The notes: generated from the letters alone by a model not told the origin. A stretch of DNA of 64,000 bases from Paulownia fortunei (GCA_019321725.1 CM033115.1:10302673-10366672); one strand, 5' to 3'. Positions 46,301-59,721 are shown, counted from the stretch's first letter. Numbers and translations: made by a program.

Positions 46301-49300
46301 TGGGATATTTGATTACATCTTTCATGCAAATACATAAATCACAAATGCATATAATTCAATACGTGATTATAAAGTATATATTAGTATAAAATAAACGGCT
46401 GGCCTGTAAGAGAAGTTTAAAACCGTGGTGAGCAAAAGATTAAGAACTAGAAGAAAATTAAGATTTATGCCTGGTGGGGCAACAATCCTTTTTCCAAGTG
46501 TCGATTTATTGCATCACACTACCAAAAGAAAGCTCTATAAGCTTCCAGAGAGATTCTCATAGTCAATGATCCATACTATCTAAACTAGAATTATTACAAG
46601 AGTTAATGGCAAGAGTATAAATAGACTCCACAAAGTAACAAACCTTGTGGGAAAACAATCCTTTCTCCTAATTAACCTTAAGTATAAAGCCGATAAATCG
46701 AGACTCAAATCCCCTGAGACACCCCTTTGTCCAAGGCTGGAAATTATGGAATTTAACCAGAATCACAAAATTACCATTGCAATTAATTTGAATTCAAGTG
46801 TTGAAGTGTTGAAGTATGAAAATTCTCGATCTTTGACCTTGAATTCCTACAGATTTTTGGAACATTTACAAGACTCCTCTTAGCATGAGATGCTGAGAAA
46901 AATGTTGTTATATTAAGCTCTTGGATATTATGTTTCAGAATCTGTTGTGGAAGTTCCTTGTGATTAAGAGCTGATTTTTCACTTCGAAGAAAAGTTTTAA
47001 ATTGCCCACCGTGGCGTATTTCTTGTCCTTATCCTTCAATACACTATATTCTTGCATGATAGTTTGTGCCTTGACTCCACTCTATTTTTGATGTCTTGTC
47101 CCATAAGCTTGTTTTCCTTTCAGCTTGTGCCTTCTGAATGAAATCACCGAAATTAATTTTTTCGTCAAGTTCATATGATTTATAGAAGATGCAGAAATCT
47201 CAGGCAACTTTAAAGTTCTATTGCTTTCAATAACTATCTTATTTTGATCCGTCTTTTACTTGCTTGTAACATGCATACGGATCTTAGTTTTGCATCCTTA
47301 CAATGATCTCATTCATTTGTCACTCAAAATTTAGGCACATCATTCAGTAGGAAACAATTAATTTACGCTCGAGCCCTACTTATTGATCCTTTTTTGTTAT
47401 CAGGGAATGCATAATTGTATTGTTTCATTGGTGTTGAGGTATGGTTTAGTTGTGTTTGTGAAATGAGTAATGCTATATTGTTATAGTCAATACATTGTTT
47501 TCATGTAATCTTTACCTGTTTGCTCTTGTTTTTTGAGCAGCAAATGCAAAGGTTGTGAGCAGAAGACAGTGAATCTGCCACTTCTAGGGGAGGTTTCCAT
47601 TCTCTCTTTGGTTGTCTTGATAGTCTGTCTGGTATTTGCCATTGTCTGGGCAGCTAATCGAAAGGCATCGTACTCTTGGATTGGACAAGACATTCTTGTA
47701 AGCTATCGCATAAACCCAACCACCCTGTGCCCTTGTCCTGAATTGTGGCATCTGATGATATAAACAAATATTTCTTACACCACAAACCCAATGGCCTCTT
47801 GGACTTTTTTTGATTGAATTTCTTTTTTGATAATTTACTGTAATATACTAAAATTTTATACTCTTGCAGTTTTGGATTATTTTGTATAATGTCTCTACTT
47901 TTCTATAAAAGTGAATATATTGATATGACATTTTGATTTAAAGTTGTCGGGATTACCGAATAAAATCAAGAAGGTCATTGAATTTTGCGAAGGATGGAAT
48001 ATCCACTGAATCTGTGATGTCATTGTAATATTAGATTTCTCTTCTTCTAAGAAAATTAATTTATCTATGATTTTGTATTAAATTGCCAATGATTAGATGA
48101 TATCGATGTATTCACTTTCTTAATTTACACTGGTTAATGTTTATTTACCATATATGCATCTGAATGTGTGAGCAGACGCATGTATTTCTGTATAGATCAT
48201 GTACAAATGAATGCAACTCTCTAGGTTTTCAACTATTTGCACATCTAAATGTGTGTGAGCGGACGCATGTATTCTGTATAGATCATGTACAAATGAATGC
48301 AACTCTCTAGGTTTTCAACTATATGCACCTGCAATTTCTCTATTGATATGTAGCTGCCTCTGCCCTTGTTATGTATTTTTAAAGTTTGTGGGATGTTGGG
48401 ATTGTCATGTCTAGTCTCTTTGTGAGCCTTGGATTCATTTGCAATTATTTTGGCCACTTGAACTATCTGGTGGTATTGTGTCGTTTGCATTTATCTATCC
48501 TTTTTACATTTTTGTTTAAGTTGCTGAATCATGCATCAGCCATTGATCATTGTTTGCAAAATCTACTAAATATTGATGATTTCTGTGGATGTCAGGGTAT
48601 TTGTATGATGATAACCGTCTTGCAATTGGCTCAATTACCAAACATAAAGGTATATTGATAAACCATATTCAATTACTAGATTGCTAAAGCCTTTTTATTT
48701 TCATCTGATTACTTTTGTGGTCTTTTAGGTTGCCACAGTGCTTCTATGTTGCGCATTCTTATATGACATCTTTTGGGTTTTCTTATCTCCATTTATATTC
48801 CATGACAGTGTTATGATTGCGGTAAGTTTATGTATACTCTGTCATTTCTCTCTTCCCTTTCATTTAATAAGCCTATCAATTTTGTGGAAATCTTCTATTG
48901 TCCTCTGCCTTCAAGAGGCGCCGTCATTTTCTGGATGCTGCTGGCCTCTAATAAAATCGCAAATATTCTTATTTAATTTTCGGATGATATGGTTTAGACC
49001 TTCTTTTTCTGTTTAACATGTCAGCTTTTGTCCTTGATGTTTTCTCTGTTTTATGTTTCGATCTTTTCGTGAATAGGATACATTGGTCTTGTGATATGTA
49101 TCGAGTTTTTTTCCATGTTTCTGGAATAACTTCTAGTCCAAGTATATCAATCAAGAAAAAAGCAGTAGGCAGCTCCTCTTGGTATATATTATATGTGAAG
49201 CATCATGTCCTGTTCTTCCTAACTATTAGTCGATTCTTTTGAATTACTTGTGTGAAAATGACTCTGCAGTAAGCTCCAGATAGCTAGTTTTGCTGATCAT

Positions 49301-52300
49301 TCATGAAAATGTTGCTTAGCGAATGTGATCATCTAGAATGTATGTGTGGGTACATTGACATGGTAGGATACACCAACAAGATAACAACCTTTATGTTTTA
49401 CCTCAATTGCCTACTGCAGTTTTTTTCCTTTTGAAACTTCGGCTTGGAAAGTTAAAATGCATATGCTGGAATTTCTGTTCTATTCCCTTCAGTCTACCCT
49501 ATTGCCAAGAATCTTAAGGGTCCATAATTTCAGGTTAAGGTAGTCTAGAACTCAACTGTAATATGTCGACATGTCTAGAATATAAGTACTATCCTAAATG
49601 GTAATCATCAAGAAGTCCTGTTCATGATCATAATCGTCTGATGTCCTCTCTCTTGTTCATCTTTAATTTTGCTTAATATAGCATGTGCTTTGCAAGTGTA
49701 ATTGATGCTGCTAGGTGTTCAGGAATTTGAAGAACTTGGGATCGAAACGGACAAGTCCAGTTTTGGTTTTAATGAAATTTCCTTCTGAATGGCCAAAGAT
49801 CAACTAGCTAAAAGGCAACAGTAATAGAATGGAAATTAGCATATTCACTATTCCGAGTCCTCTGTCATAGTTTTCTGTTGTTAAATATTTTGGTGCATTG
49901 CTTACTTCTAAAATCTTCTGCCCTCTAAAGCTTTACAAAGTTGAGGTGCACATCATTCCTTTCCAATGCATAGATTGCTTGCTATTCTGTGGATCCTTTA
50001 TGCATTTTACATTGGCCAGAATTTCTTTGTGGTGCTTATTAATAGAATGGACTGATATGATCTTATCAATAATTAGATTTGGGTAAACATCATTGGCATT
50101 ACTCTTGCAATTCTTGTTAAATTCGTTGTGTCAACCTGAAAATTTTTCAATGTCGTTAGGTTGCTCAAGGTGATAAAAGCGGTGGAGAATCGATCCCCAT
50201 GCTTCTGAGAGTTCCTCGACTTGCTGATCCTTATTACGGTTATAACATGATAGGGTTTGGGGACATTCTTTTCCCCGGTTTGCTAGTTTCCTTTGCTTTT
50301 AGGTATTTTTATTTCTACCCCTATAATCGTGTGATTGACCACTATAATATGACAGGAGTATATCTGTGCTTCAAATGTCTGTTCATGGTTTTGAATATAT
50401 AATCCTATTAATACCCAGTACAATTTTTTGTACTGTTTTAATGTTGCAATACAAACTGAATACTGATTCTTTGATGAACTACTAATAAAAATTCAATATC
50501 AGTGTGATGGATATACATATTAAGCAAGGAGAAAAATAAATATGTTGTAATTAAATAATTTTTTGGTTTTCAATTGTTTTGCTTGACTGCAAGATCCATT
50601 TATGGGTGTTTGTTTCAGATTTGACAAAGCCAATAAGAAGAGGGTACTAAACGGATACTTTCTTTGGTTGACAATTGGCTATGGAGTTGGTGAGTATTTG
50701 CTGCATGGTTATGAATTTCTGTTAGCTTTACATCTATGAACTAGTTATTGCCTCCAATGATATTTGAACTGTATCCCAGTTTCCAACTTCCGGGAGTAAT
50801 ATGCAATCCATTTGATTAAATAAGTGGAATTTCTTAATTGTCTTGGAGTATTCCGTGCTTATTTAATGTTCTATCGATACAAATGATGCATCACCCAAAG
50901 TCATGCTAAGCCACAGGTTCAGATCCTTCAATAACCTCAGTCTAGGTGAATTTAGGCTGTCTTTTGTTATGCTTACCATTATCATTGGTTGCATCAGTTT
51001 TCAAACATTCCTCCGCAATTTTTCTATTGGTGCTATCTTAACCGACTTATGAATATGCTAATCTGTTAACTTAGCCCTTCTCATGTTTTTTACATCTCTA
51101 CCTTGAGGTTCTTATCCCATCTACATTTAGTTTACATTGATTTTTTCAGTCAGTAGTCCATCAGTGAGTCCCCTCCTGTATGGCTGCTCTTATGACTGTA
51201 TCATAAACTTTTCCCTTTTAGGAACTTGGCAATACCTCCAACTCCTAGAGGCTCTCATTAACTTGACTCAACTAGCTTCAGTGCTTTGAATAATTTCATC
51301 TTCAATTTCATGTACTCTATGATAAATTTAGCGTTAATATAAATGCCTCTTACATGTCTGCATTGTATGCAAAACCGCAATATGTGCAGCTTTATTTTGG
51401 CTAGTTTTCCTCATTTGTTTTGAAACTCTCTGGGTGATTTCAGTTCCCAAAAGATTGTCCGTAGTAGCCTCTTTGATCAAGATAATATTAACCGCAAAAA
51501 ATGCGCACCCATGGGCTTCATTATGGATTGTTTATAAATATATCCGCACTTCAAATTAACAATTACAGACTCAATGCTGGCCCTTGATGCAGCCATACTG
51601 TAATCAGAACTCACTGCTCTCTAGCAGGTTCTTGTCGTTGTCATATTCTTGTACATATTCTTGATTATATATATATTTAGTAATCTTGACTACCGTCCTC
51701 CATAGAACCCCCATAAAACATCTTGAGGTACTCTACTGTAAACCTTTTTTTGATAATGAAAGCCCGCATGAAAATCTTACTTTTAGTCATGCTATTGCTT
51801 AATTAGTCTTCATAATAATCTATGCTTAATCTCTCTGCTATAAGCTCAAATTGTTGCCTGGTATTATCGTTTCAATCCTAGTTTATTAGTTACTCTCTCC
51901 TGAAGCTTTACCGCTTTATTGCACAGCCATTAACTTCAGAAGTTAAAACAATTATAGTATCACCTTTATTTGATGAATGCAAGCTGATGTAATTTTCCCC
52001 CATGTGTCCTGCCTATTTTAGTTGAAAGTGAATTTGTTAAATAATGTTGCTAACCTATAAATAATACTTTTCCAGAACACTTCTTGGTATCTGTAGTGTC
52101 TGGTCCCAAACCTTTACCACTTTTCAAGTTTTTTTAAATCACATTTGCAACCATAATTTTTTGGAAGAATATGACATCTCTATTCTTTATGGAGTAAATA
52201 TCTTCTTCAATTGTTATGCTTGCACTAGATTTTCATTTCTTGAAATACACTTCTTTTTAGATTGCTTTGTTGGGTTCTAACTACTAGTCTTTATTCTCCA

Positions 52301-53327
52301 ATTGTTTCACTATATCAGTGCTTATTTCTTGTTTTTTTTGTTTTTCCTTTTGATAAATCATTGAACTGATTTATTTGATTGCTCTATGCAAAGATGCTCA
52401 TGCACCTTGATTTCTGCTAATTATTGAACTTTTCTAGCAAGGTGGTGTTGTGATAAAAAGTGGTGTTGTTCGTGCCATAATCTATTATGCATATATTGCT
52501 TTTGTTTATATTTGACATCTTTCAAATACACGCATATACATATATATATATATAATATGTTGTGCTTTCATGTTTCGTTGCATGTATATGTTAAGTTCTC
52601 ATTATACATATATACATATATATAATTTTTTGTCCTTTCATGTTTCGTTGCTTGTATATGTTTTAAGTTCTCAGTGTAATTACAATTTCACCGACATTCT
52701 ATTTCTTGGTTGTATATTCTTGAAGTTTTTGCTCTTATATCATGTCTGATAAACTGTCTGTAAACTATAATTTTAACAAAAATGGACATATTCATTATTG
52801 TTTACTTAGCTAATTTTCCCTGAAATGTCATACTACCCAAGTGGGTTTGTAAGCCGATGAATGTGCATATGATGGTGCTATGAAGGTAAATATTGAAATT
52901 GTCATGTGTAAGACCACCACTTGTAGTACCCGAGTGTAGCATCTTATGAGCGTTTTCAACTATGTTTAGTTTTGCCTCAAGCTGTAATTGAGAAGATGAT
53001 GGGATAGTGTAAGTTATTAATGCAGGAGATTGTTTACTGCAGGCTTATTATTTACTTACTTAGGGTTGTATTTGATGGACGGGCATGGTCAACCTGCTCT
53101 CCTCTACCTAGTCCCGTGTACACTGGGTATGAGTTTCTTTGCACCATTTGACCAATAAGAGAATTTTTTTCCTTTTTGTCTCTTTTTCCATTTTTTTTTC
53201 CTTGAATTATACGTCTCTACAATTCTCAGGAACTTGTGTCGTATTGGGTTTGATAAGAGGGGAGCTGAAACACCTTTGGAGCTATGGCACTAAATCAAGA
53301 GAACCCGCTGCTCCTGGAGAAGCTTGA
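40316..53327 (+). CDS. SPPL2-like: Signal peptide peptidase-like intramembrane aspartyl protease (SPPL2-type), 14 exons
   Basis: Predicted exons: 40316-40474, 41113-41271, 42737-42848, 42979-43095, 43967-44124, 44410-44586, 47404-47438, 47541-47697, 48596-48649, 48729-48821, 50160-50302, 50619-50689, 53043-53126, 53230-53327. All junctions are GT-AG and in phase. They total 1617 nt, 538 residues, close to the roughly 540 of plant PA-domain SPPLs. There is a signal peptide at 1-32, then a lumenal PA domain at about 50-185 with an NDT glycosylation sequon at N152. Nine membrane segments are expected from about 197. Catalytic motifs are LYDIFW (D389), [10 protein letters not shown] (D442) and QPALL (PAL 496-498). 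The family cleaves type II transmembrane segments inside endosomal or Golgi membranes. The start follows from the signal peptide. No damage is seen. Closest recalled relatives are Arabidopsis SPPL2/SPPL4; exact orthology is not determined. Confidence 0.93.
45112..45142 (+). repeat. (AAAT)n microsatellite
   Basis: About seven aaat units within SPPL intron 6. Confidence 0.9.
45264..45368 (+). repeat. 44-bp minisatellite, 2.4 copies
   Basis: Units begin g(g/a)t(g/a)tcatcatgctcaaa and include atggttttcttatcatt. Two full units and a partial third lie in SPPL intron 6. The plus strand happens to stay open across it, giving a spurious repeat peptide. Confidence 0.93.
48155..48320 (+). repeat. 83-bp tandem duplication in SPPL intron 8
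   Basis: Two adjacent, nearly identical units share gagc(a/g)gacgcatgtatt and tagatcatgtacaaatgaa plus gcaactctctaggttttcaa. The high identity indicates a recent duplication. Confidence 0.95.
50690..53042 (+). other. SPPL intron 12 (2.35 kb)
   Basis: Runs from GTGAGT to CTGCAG. T-rich, with TA-rich microsatellite-like tracts near 52532-52560 and 52608-52628 that are part of an imperfect repeat of about 75 bp (ttcatgtttcgttgc...tatatg) around 52545-52670. No coding sequence recognised. Confidence 0.8.
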
Positions 53328-54020
53328 TGCACCGGACTTCTTACTTTACAAGCGGAATTGACTCTAATAACTGGCCGTTGATTTTAGGCTTTTCTTTTGA
53401 TGGTGATCCCGCAAGCCTTGTCCCGCAGTTTGCCTAATACTTAACAGTGTATATCATTTAAGTCCTACTGGCAGTTCACCAAGGTTGAATTGTATATGCA
53501 CATTTCTTTTCTTTATTATATTAATATCTTTCTCAATGTATTCTTCACATCTAATACTTATTACTTCCAATGGACTCTAGTTATACATTGATATTTATTC
53601 CGGTCTTACCTTTGCATAATACTTAAATAGATTTTTATTTGCTTGCTTCATGGTTTAGCATAAGGGATTTCTTACATCTGGGGTGGGGTTAGCTTGAGTT
53701 CTACTTGACATTCTCAGATTGAAATAATTAAACTTTTGGAATTACAATTAGATATGGAAAGGATAAATCAATGTTGAATTGTTCCCATCTATCCGGGTTC
53801 AGGACAAGGATTTGTGACGTCAATCCATTTTCCAGACTAGAAAAGTTGGTTATCTGGTGGCCACCGGAAAAATCTAATGTCTTTAGCAGCTGAAGTGGAT
53901 TTTTCATGCAGATTTGCAGGCATTAATGTGGCATACAGTGTTAAACTCCATATTACCCATCAGAGTGATCTTCTGTCCTATTTGGTATTGATAAATGTCA
54001 TAGTTTTTGTTAGAATCAGG
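53328..54020 (+). other. 3' flank of the SPPL gene
   Basis: Presumed 3' untranslated region followed by intergenic DNA. There is no clear canonical AATAAA, only AT-rich near-variants around 53510-53530. Nothing else is recognised until the copia LTR. Confidence 0.5.
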
Positions 54021-55097
54021 TGCCATTTTAATTAATTTAATTAATCCATTTAATTCTTCAATTTACTAGATTCTTGATGGTTTAATTAATATTATAACAT
54101 CAGTTAGAACAATATAGATGTACAATAGAAATTAAAACTGACATCAGTAAATTTAACAATATTTAAATATTAAATATCTTATTTTTCGAAATCATGGTCA
54201 AAGAAAAACAATTCAAATTTACACTACAATAATTGAATTTATAAAAATAAAATCAAAGACTTCCTCTTTGTTTTGATGTTGTTCTTGTATTGCTCCATTG
54301 GGAGATTTGTTTGCGAAATGCCCTCAATTTTGAATCTGCTTTGTTGAACTTTTTTAAACGTTAAACGCAGTCAAACAGCCGAGCGTTCTTTTTCGAGAAC
54401 TCACATCCTTCTTCTAAAGGATGTTCAATGTAATATTCCAACACCGATTGGAACACATGTAATTCCAGAAAAAAAATTTGAAACTCAATTCTTGATTAAC
54501 GATCACTGAATTCTTTTGGAGATGGAATTTGCCGCACTCACATCTGAATGTTTCTATGAAATTCCGCAGCCTAAGACTAATGAAAGATTGCTTAAATACG
54601 CATATTTCAATAGGTAGATTTTTAACCAAATACATAATCTAACACAAAGATTTTCCAAACATAATCTTTTTATGTTTAATAAAATATAAAATCCAATTAC
54701 AATACATATTCTTACTCTAAATCACAAGATTTCGAATGCCCCATCTTGGTAGGAAATCAGTTAGTTGTAATATGGAAAGTTCCATGAAGCTTGATTCATC
54801 CAGATAAAGGCAAGTGCAAGATATCATGTCTTTCCTTCAATTGGTCATAAATTTATTTGGAGATATCTTGATAATTTATTTTCATAAATTTTAAAGCTTA
54901 TCTCTAATAAATTTATCCAGTATAGTAAGTATGTAAAGTTTGATTCCTATAAGGAAACAAATATATAATAGTTAGTTTTGCATTAAAAGTCATACTTAAA
55001 TATGAAAAACATAACTTACCATTTTTAGAAGATTCAATAAAATCAAATATTATTTTGCACAAACAATGCCAACAAAAAATAAGTCACAAATTTAATA
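54021..55097 (-). repeat. Copia G 3' LTR
   Basis: It is collinear with 61492-62528, sharing for example ccaaagacttcctctttgtt-like, gatgttcaatgtaat(a/g)ttcc, cctaagactaat, and a block from ttatttggagatatcttg to the end. In the element's direction the LTR starts TATTAAATTTGTGAC, right after a purine run. Confidence 0.85.
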
Positions 55098-55112
55098 ATC
55101 TCTCTCTTTTCT
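55098..55112 (-). promoter_or_regulatory. Polypurine tract of copia G
   Basis: In the element's direction, aaaagagagagat abuts the LTR start, the expected plus-strand primer position. Confidence 0.7.
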
Positions 55113-56939
55113 GTCAAAACAAACTTACTTGCCTTATTGTGTCAAAACATGTACAAAAAGGATGTTCTAACATGAAATAGAACATGAACATCAAATTCTA
55201 TGGTACAATGTTAGAACATTGAATTAACATTAAAAATGGAACATGCTTAGCATAATATGATCATTTCAAGTTTACTCCCCCTCAAATGAATCATCTTTCT
55301 CCTTATCACCAACAACAACATCAACATTGAATTCAAAACTTATTATCCCCTTTTTGGCTAATAATGCCAAAGAAACACCACAAACGGGCCTCAAAACTGA
55401 TGACAACTACTAGAGTAGAAGCTCTCCCTGGTTGCTGCATGCTATAGGTAGTTGTATAGACCTACATTAGAAGATATTCCAAAGGGAATAAAAGATGAAG
55501 TTCCAACATTGGAAGGAACATGAAACGGGTCCAGATAGTTTAGTTTCCTAGAAATAAATTTAGATTGATATTCGAACACTAATTAAAATATTCCTTCAAC
55601 TTACTCCCCCTATAGATATTATCAATCGAAAACAAAATTAGTGCAGGCAAAACATAAGCAAGCAAATCTAGCTATACTCAAGCATTAACCTTAATCAATT
55701 ATTATATGAAACATAAACTTCCCCTAAGTTTATGGTTCAAGTGCAAATGCAAAATCAAATTAGCTTGCACAAAATAGTCATATGCAAATCAAGCAAATCA
55801 GCAGAGACCATTAGAAACACTTATTTTTTTACCCTAAAGTGTCAAGGTGATATCAAAAACTAAAAATGTTATCTCTGCCAAACCTAAAGAAGATCGCATT
55901 CTATTCAGTTGTAGAGAACAACTTCGGATGATGTTCTGTCTTGAGATGTTCTAACATCAGATAGGACATGAGGTGGAGAAGGTTCAGGCAGATCCCAACA
56001 AATACCCTTCAACCAAGGTAATTTAGGTAGAAAAATTACTCCTAAAAGCAATTTTACCTGTTGGACTCCCCTACTAACATTTTCACATGTTTTCTACATT
56101 TACTAAGGAATTATTTAAACATAAGATCACGATAAGAAATCATGGCCCAACACAAGCTCTCATACTTATCCATGTTAATTGATACACACAAATTATGTTA
56201 TACCGTAAATCATGCCTAAAATATAATTGATAACGCACACACAAATTGACTCGTGCAAAATTTAACTGCGCCAATTTCTAATTTCAAATCTCAAGATTCT
56301 AAAACATCAATAAGAAAATTCAACCTTTAGTCCATTTTGATATCAAACTCCAGAATTACTTTTGATTTCATTCCACAATATTGTGATAGAAAATAGTTCT
56401 TTCAATAAAATCAAAGAATAAATGACATTAAATACAATGAAACATGTTTTTATTAGTGTTTGAATATGGTTTGGGAATATGAATTTAGCCAATCAATAGC
56501 TTTCATTCTGACTCTAAGGAAGCTTTTTCTCATGGTAGATCATCATCTAGATATTTATGATACCTAGGTCCAAATTACTCATAATTAGCTTTAACTCCTT
56601 AGAGTAGGTATCTTTTTCTATCAAAGGCCTCCAACTTCTTGTGTTTAATATTGAGTTCAAACATAAATTAAAACATGCCTGACATTTATTCAAGTTCAAC
56701 ATCAAAACAGACAAAATTGACTTTCCAATGAGATTTTAGAATTAGAAACTTCAAAATCTGATTATTTTAGACTCTCAATGCAATATGCTTAATGCAATTC
56801 GTAGCATGACATGCATGAAATACTAGAAAAGTCTTAATCTACATTCTACCATGTCAACATAGTGTTGGAACACAAATTGATGATACTTCATGCTTCATGT
56901 TGTTCCAATATTGGACTTGAACATGCACAAACACCTAAG
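55113..56939 (-). other. Copia G 3' untranslated region with repeated PPT-like motifs
   Basis: No convincing frame was found in either direction. Plus-strand tactccccct occurs at about 55274-55283 and again at about 55612-55621, with a looser copy near 55709. In the element's direction these are agggggagt motifs. Repeated polypurine tracts between pol and the 3' LTR are a known hallmark of Sireviruses. Confidence 0.55.
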
Positions 56940-57240
56940 GACTTTCTCAAGCAATAAATGTTTGAGCATCAATAGCCTTGGTAAATATGTCATCCAGTTG
57001 GTTATCACAGTTCCACTTTCAACTAATTCTCTAATAAAATGATGATATATGTCAATGTGTTTTGTCCTAAAGTATTAAACTAGATTTTTTGAAATATTTA
57101 TCGCACTCATATTATCACAAAACTCACTAACAAACTTTTGCACAATTCCATAGCCAACACGCATTTGCTTCATCCGTAGGAGTTGTGAATAATAATTCTC
57201 ACAAGTAATGTATTTAGACTCAGTGGTTGACGAAGACACT
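56940..57240 (-). pseudogene. Copia G RNase H end (minus strand)
   Basis: The minus frame reads SSSTTESKYITCENYYSQLL, MKQMRVGYGIVQKF, FCDNMSAINISKN and RTKHIDIYHHFIRELVESG. This corresponds to the copia RNase H pattern CDNxSAIxISKNPVxHxRTKHIDIRHHFIRE. After a frameshift, QLDDIFTKAIDAQTF follows, the QLADIFTKxL motif near the end of pol. One stop occurs after SKNLV. It is cut off on its N-terminal side at 57240 by the plus-strand gypsy fragment. Confidence 0.85.
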
Positions 57241-57249
57241 TAGTTTTTA

Positions 57250-58040
57250 TAGTGCACAATTATCTCTTACATAGAGTGCCAGTTTCAATAGTGTCCGACA
57301 GAGATCCTAAGTTTACATCTATATTTTGGAATAGCTTACACAGTGCTATGGGAACGAATCTTGCATTTAGTACAATATTTCATCCACAAAGTGATGGACA
57401 ATCAGACATGGTTATTCATATATTAGAGGATATGTTAAGAGCTCGTGTGCTAGATTTTTAAGGGATTTGGGATGTGAAGCTTCCATTAGTGGAGTTTACT
57501 TATAATAATAGCTACCAATCAATAATTGGAATGACGTCTTATAAAGCATTGTATGGGGGAAAATGTAGATCTCTAGTTCATTGGAATAAAGTTGGAGAAT
57601 GAAGCTTTCTTGGTTTGAAAATAGTTCAACATACTGTTAAGGTAGTGGAGAAGATACGAGAGAATAAAGATCGCATGAAGTAAATATAAAAGTTATGCAG
57701 ATAAACCAAAAAAAGATCTAGAGTTTGTCGTTGGGGATCATGTGTTCTTAAAAGTAGCTTCCATGAAAGATGTCATGAGATTTGGGAAGAAAGGAAAACT
57801 CAGTCCAAGGTATGTCATCCCATTCAAGATTCTCGAAAGAGTAGGTGATAAAGCTTATAGAATGATCTTACCTTCGTCATTATCTACTGTTCACAATATT
57901 TTTCATGTGTTTGTGTTGAGGAAGTACATTTCAAACCTCTCTCATATGTTGAGTTATAAACTGTTGGAATTGAATTTGTTTTAGATTATGAAGAGAAACG
58001 AGTGCAAATTTTGGATTGGAAGAAAAAAGAATTGAAATGC
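57250..58040 (+). pseudogene. Gypsy F integrase C-terminal part
   Basis: It parallels 20350-21120 of gypsy C. VPVSIVSDRDPKF opens the frame at 57252-57461, with FHPQSDGQSD retaining residues lost in gypsy C (FHLQSDEQLE). After a stop at 57459, VEFTYNNSYQS continues, then FLKVASMKDVMRFGKKGKLS (57742-57984) and VFHVFVLRKYIS. It stops near 58040, where sequence jumps to LTR interior. The chromodomain region, PPT and first 580 bp of the LTR are missing. Confidence 0.82.
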
Positions 58041-59721
58041 AAAAAAATAATTTTTATCCATATTTTCTTATGGAAGCTCCTTCTTCTCCAAAGTTTTCCC
58101 CAAATTTCTATACTCTCATACTCACAAAAATTGAATTCAATTTATAGGAATCCATTGAACACAAACTAGGACAAGTCTTCACCAATTTAAGCTTGAAAAC
58201 TATTAATTTTGAAACTTAATTCCAATTTAATCAAGGAATATTTTTTTTCAATGTTTCTTATGATGAATTTGTAGTATCGTGGATGGTTACATATTTTAGT
58301 ATATTTTTGTATGAATGAAAACTCAAGTGGGATAGACTTGAAGCTAAAACCAAGCTAGTTTCTAGCAAAATTGACAGTCTCGTGAAATATGCTTAATTTA
58401 CTTGTTTTTATTAATCTTGTAATGCTTATATTATATTTGTAAGTGCCTATAAATGATTGTGAACAATAGCAGTTAGTTTACTTAATGGACGGTTAGAATC
58501 AATTTAAGTTAGAACCAAATTTATGTCATATTAATTTGAACTATTAGTGATTTAATGGATTCCCTAATGTTTAATATCTTGGATTAGTAGTAAATATCGA
58601 AGTATGCATTGTTTTTGAGGTCATGTAATTGATATGAAATTATTTACAAAAGATTAAAAAATATATATGATTTTAATTCAAATAAATTACGTGATTTATT
58701 AAAAGGATATTAAAAAGTATATGATTTAATTATGTTAAGCCTTTAGCACATCCTATCTTTCAAAGAGACTGATGTTTTCACTTAGCACAAAGCGAACTTG
58801 AGGTAAGTTGAAATCTTTATTTGTTGTATCACAAGATCATATAATGTTGTCCATGTTTTAACATGATTCTCATTATTTGTTAAATGATGTAATGTTTAAT
58901 ACATTTATGGTTCATGAAACATATATATATATATATATATCAAGAATATAATAAGGTTTTTAACAAAGAAAGTATGGTAGTTGATTGATGGTCGGGTACC
59001 TGGCGGACCTAACAAATGGTGGAAAATACTTGAGATTGAAAAATCAATATAGGAAAGCCGTAGTAAATGAGATAGAATATGGCTAATACCTGAGGTTGAA
59101 AGATTAAGTATGGAAACCACGTATTATTTTTCTTATTAGCCAATCACTATGAATAGATTTTGAAAACCACGGTTTATCACTATCAATTAAGTATTGCACT
59201 TCAAGGGCCTGAAATAATGATTTATGAAAAAAAATTATTGAATTGAATGATGCATTTAATGATTTATGAGATTTGTATGTACTATATTTGTTATTGCATC
59301 AGTTTCACCCTACTAAGCCTTTAGCTCACTAAATTCTTGTGAACCATAAGAAAATTTAAAGGTTTAGAGGTTGACTGAGTCTCCAGAGTGGCGGAATAGA
59401 GATTTGTTTATATGTCATGCTTCAAACTATTTTTATAGCCTATTTTGAAAATTCTGTTTTTGTTTTTAAATAAACCGCTCTATTATAGTTTTGTAAAATA
59501 TGTTAAAATATAGATAGGATAATAGTATCACGTACTCAGTTTTGATTTATGTAAATGGTGTGTTTAAAATGAAATGAAACAACAAATGAATTCAAGTTCT
59601 TTTATCTTATAGCCAAAAAGGAAACTTTTATTAAAATCATAACTCTAGCATTGATGAAAAGTTAACAATTCTTGACTTATCAGCTTGTTTAGGTTCTGCA
59701 GTTAGGTTAAGGGGTGTTACA
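58041..59721 (+). repeat. Gypsy F LTR, 5' truncated
   Basis: It aligns with gypsy C 3' LTR from about 21855 (tcattttcatccatat) to its end; here aggggtgttaca ends at 59721. A TA microsatellite interrupts it at about 58921-58940. Confidence 0.85.

Larger units (their letters stand above)
44587..47403 (+). other. SPPL intron 6 (2.8 kb), with simple repeats
   Basis: The largest intron, flanked by GTAAAT and a TTATCAG acceptor. It contains an (AAAT)n run at about 45112-45140 and a 44-bp tandem repeat at 45264-45368. No retrotransposon coding sequence or LTR match is seen. Confidence 0.85.
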
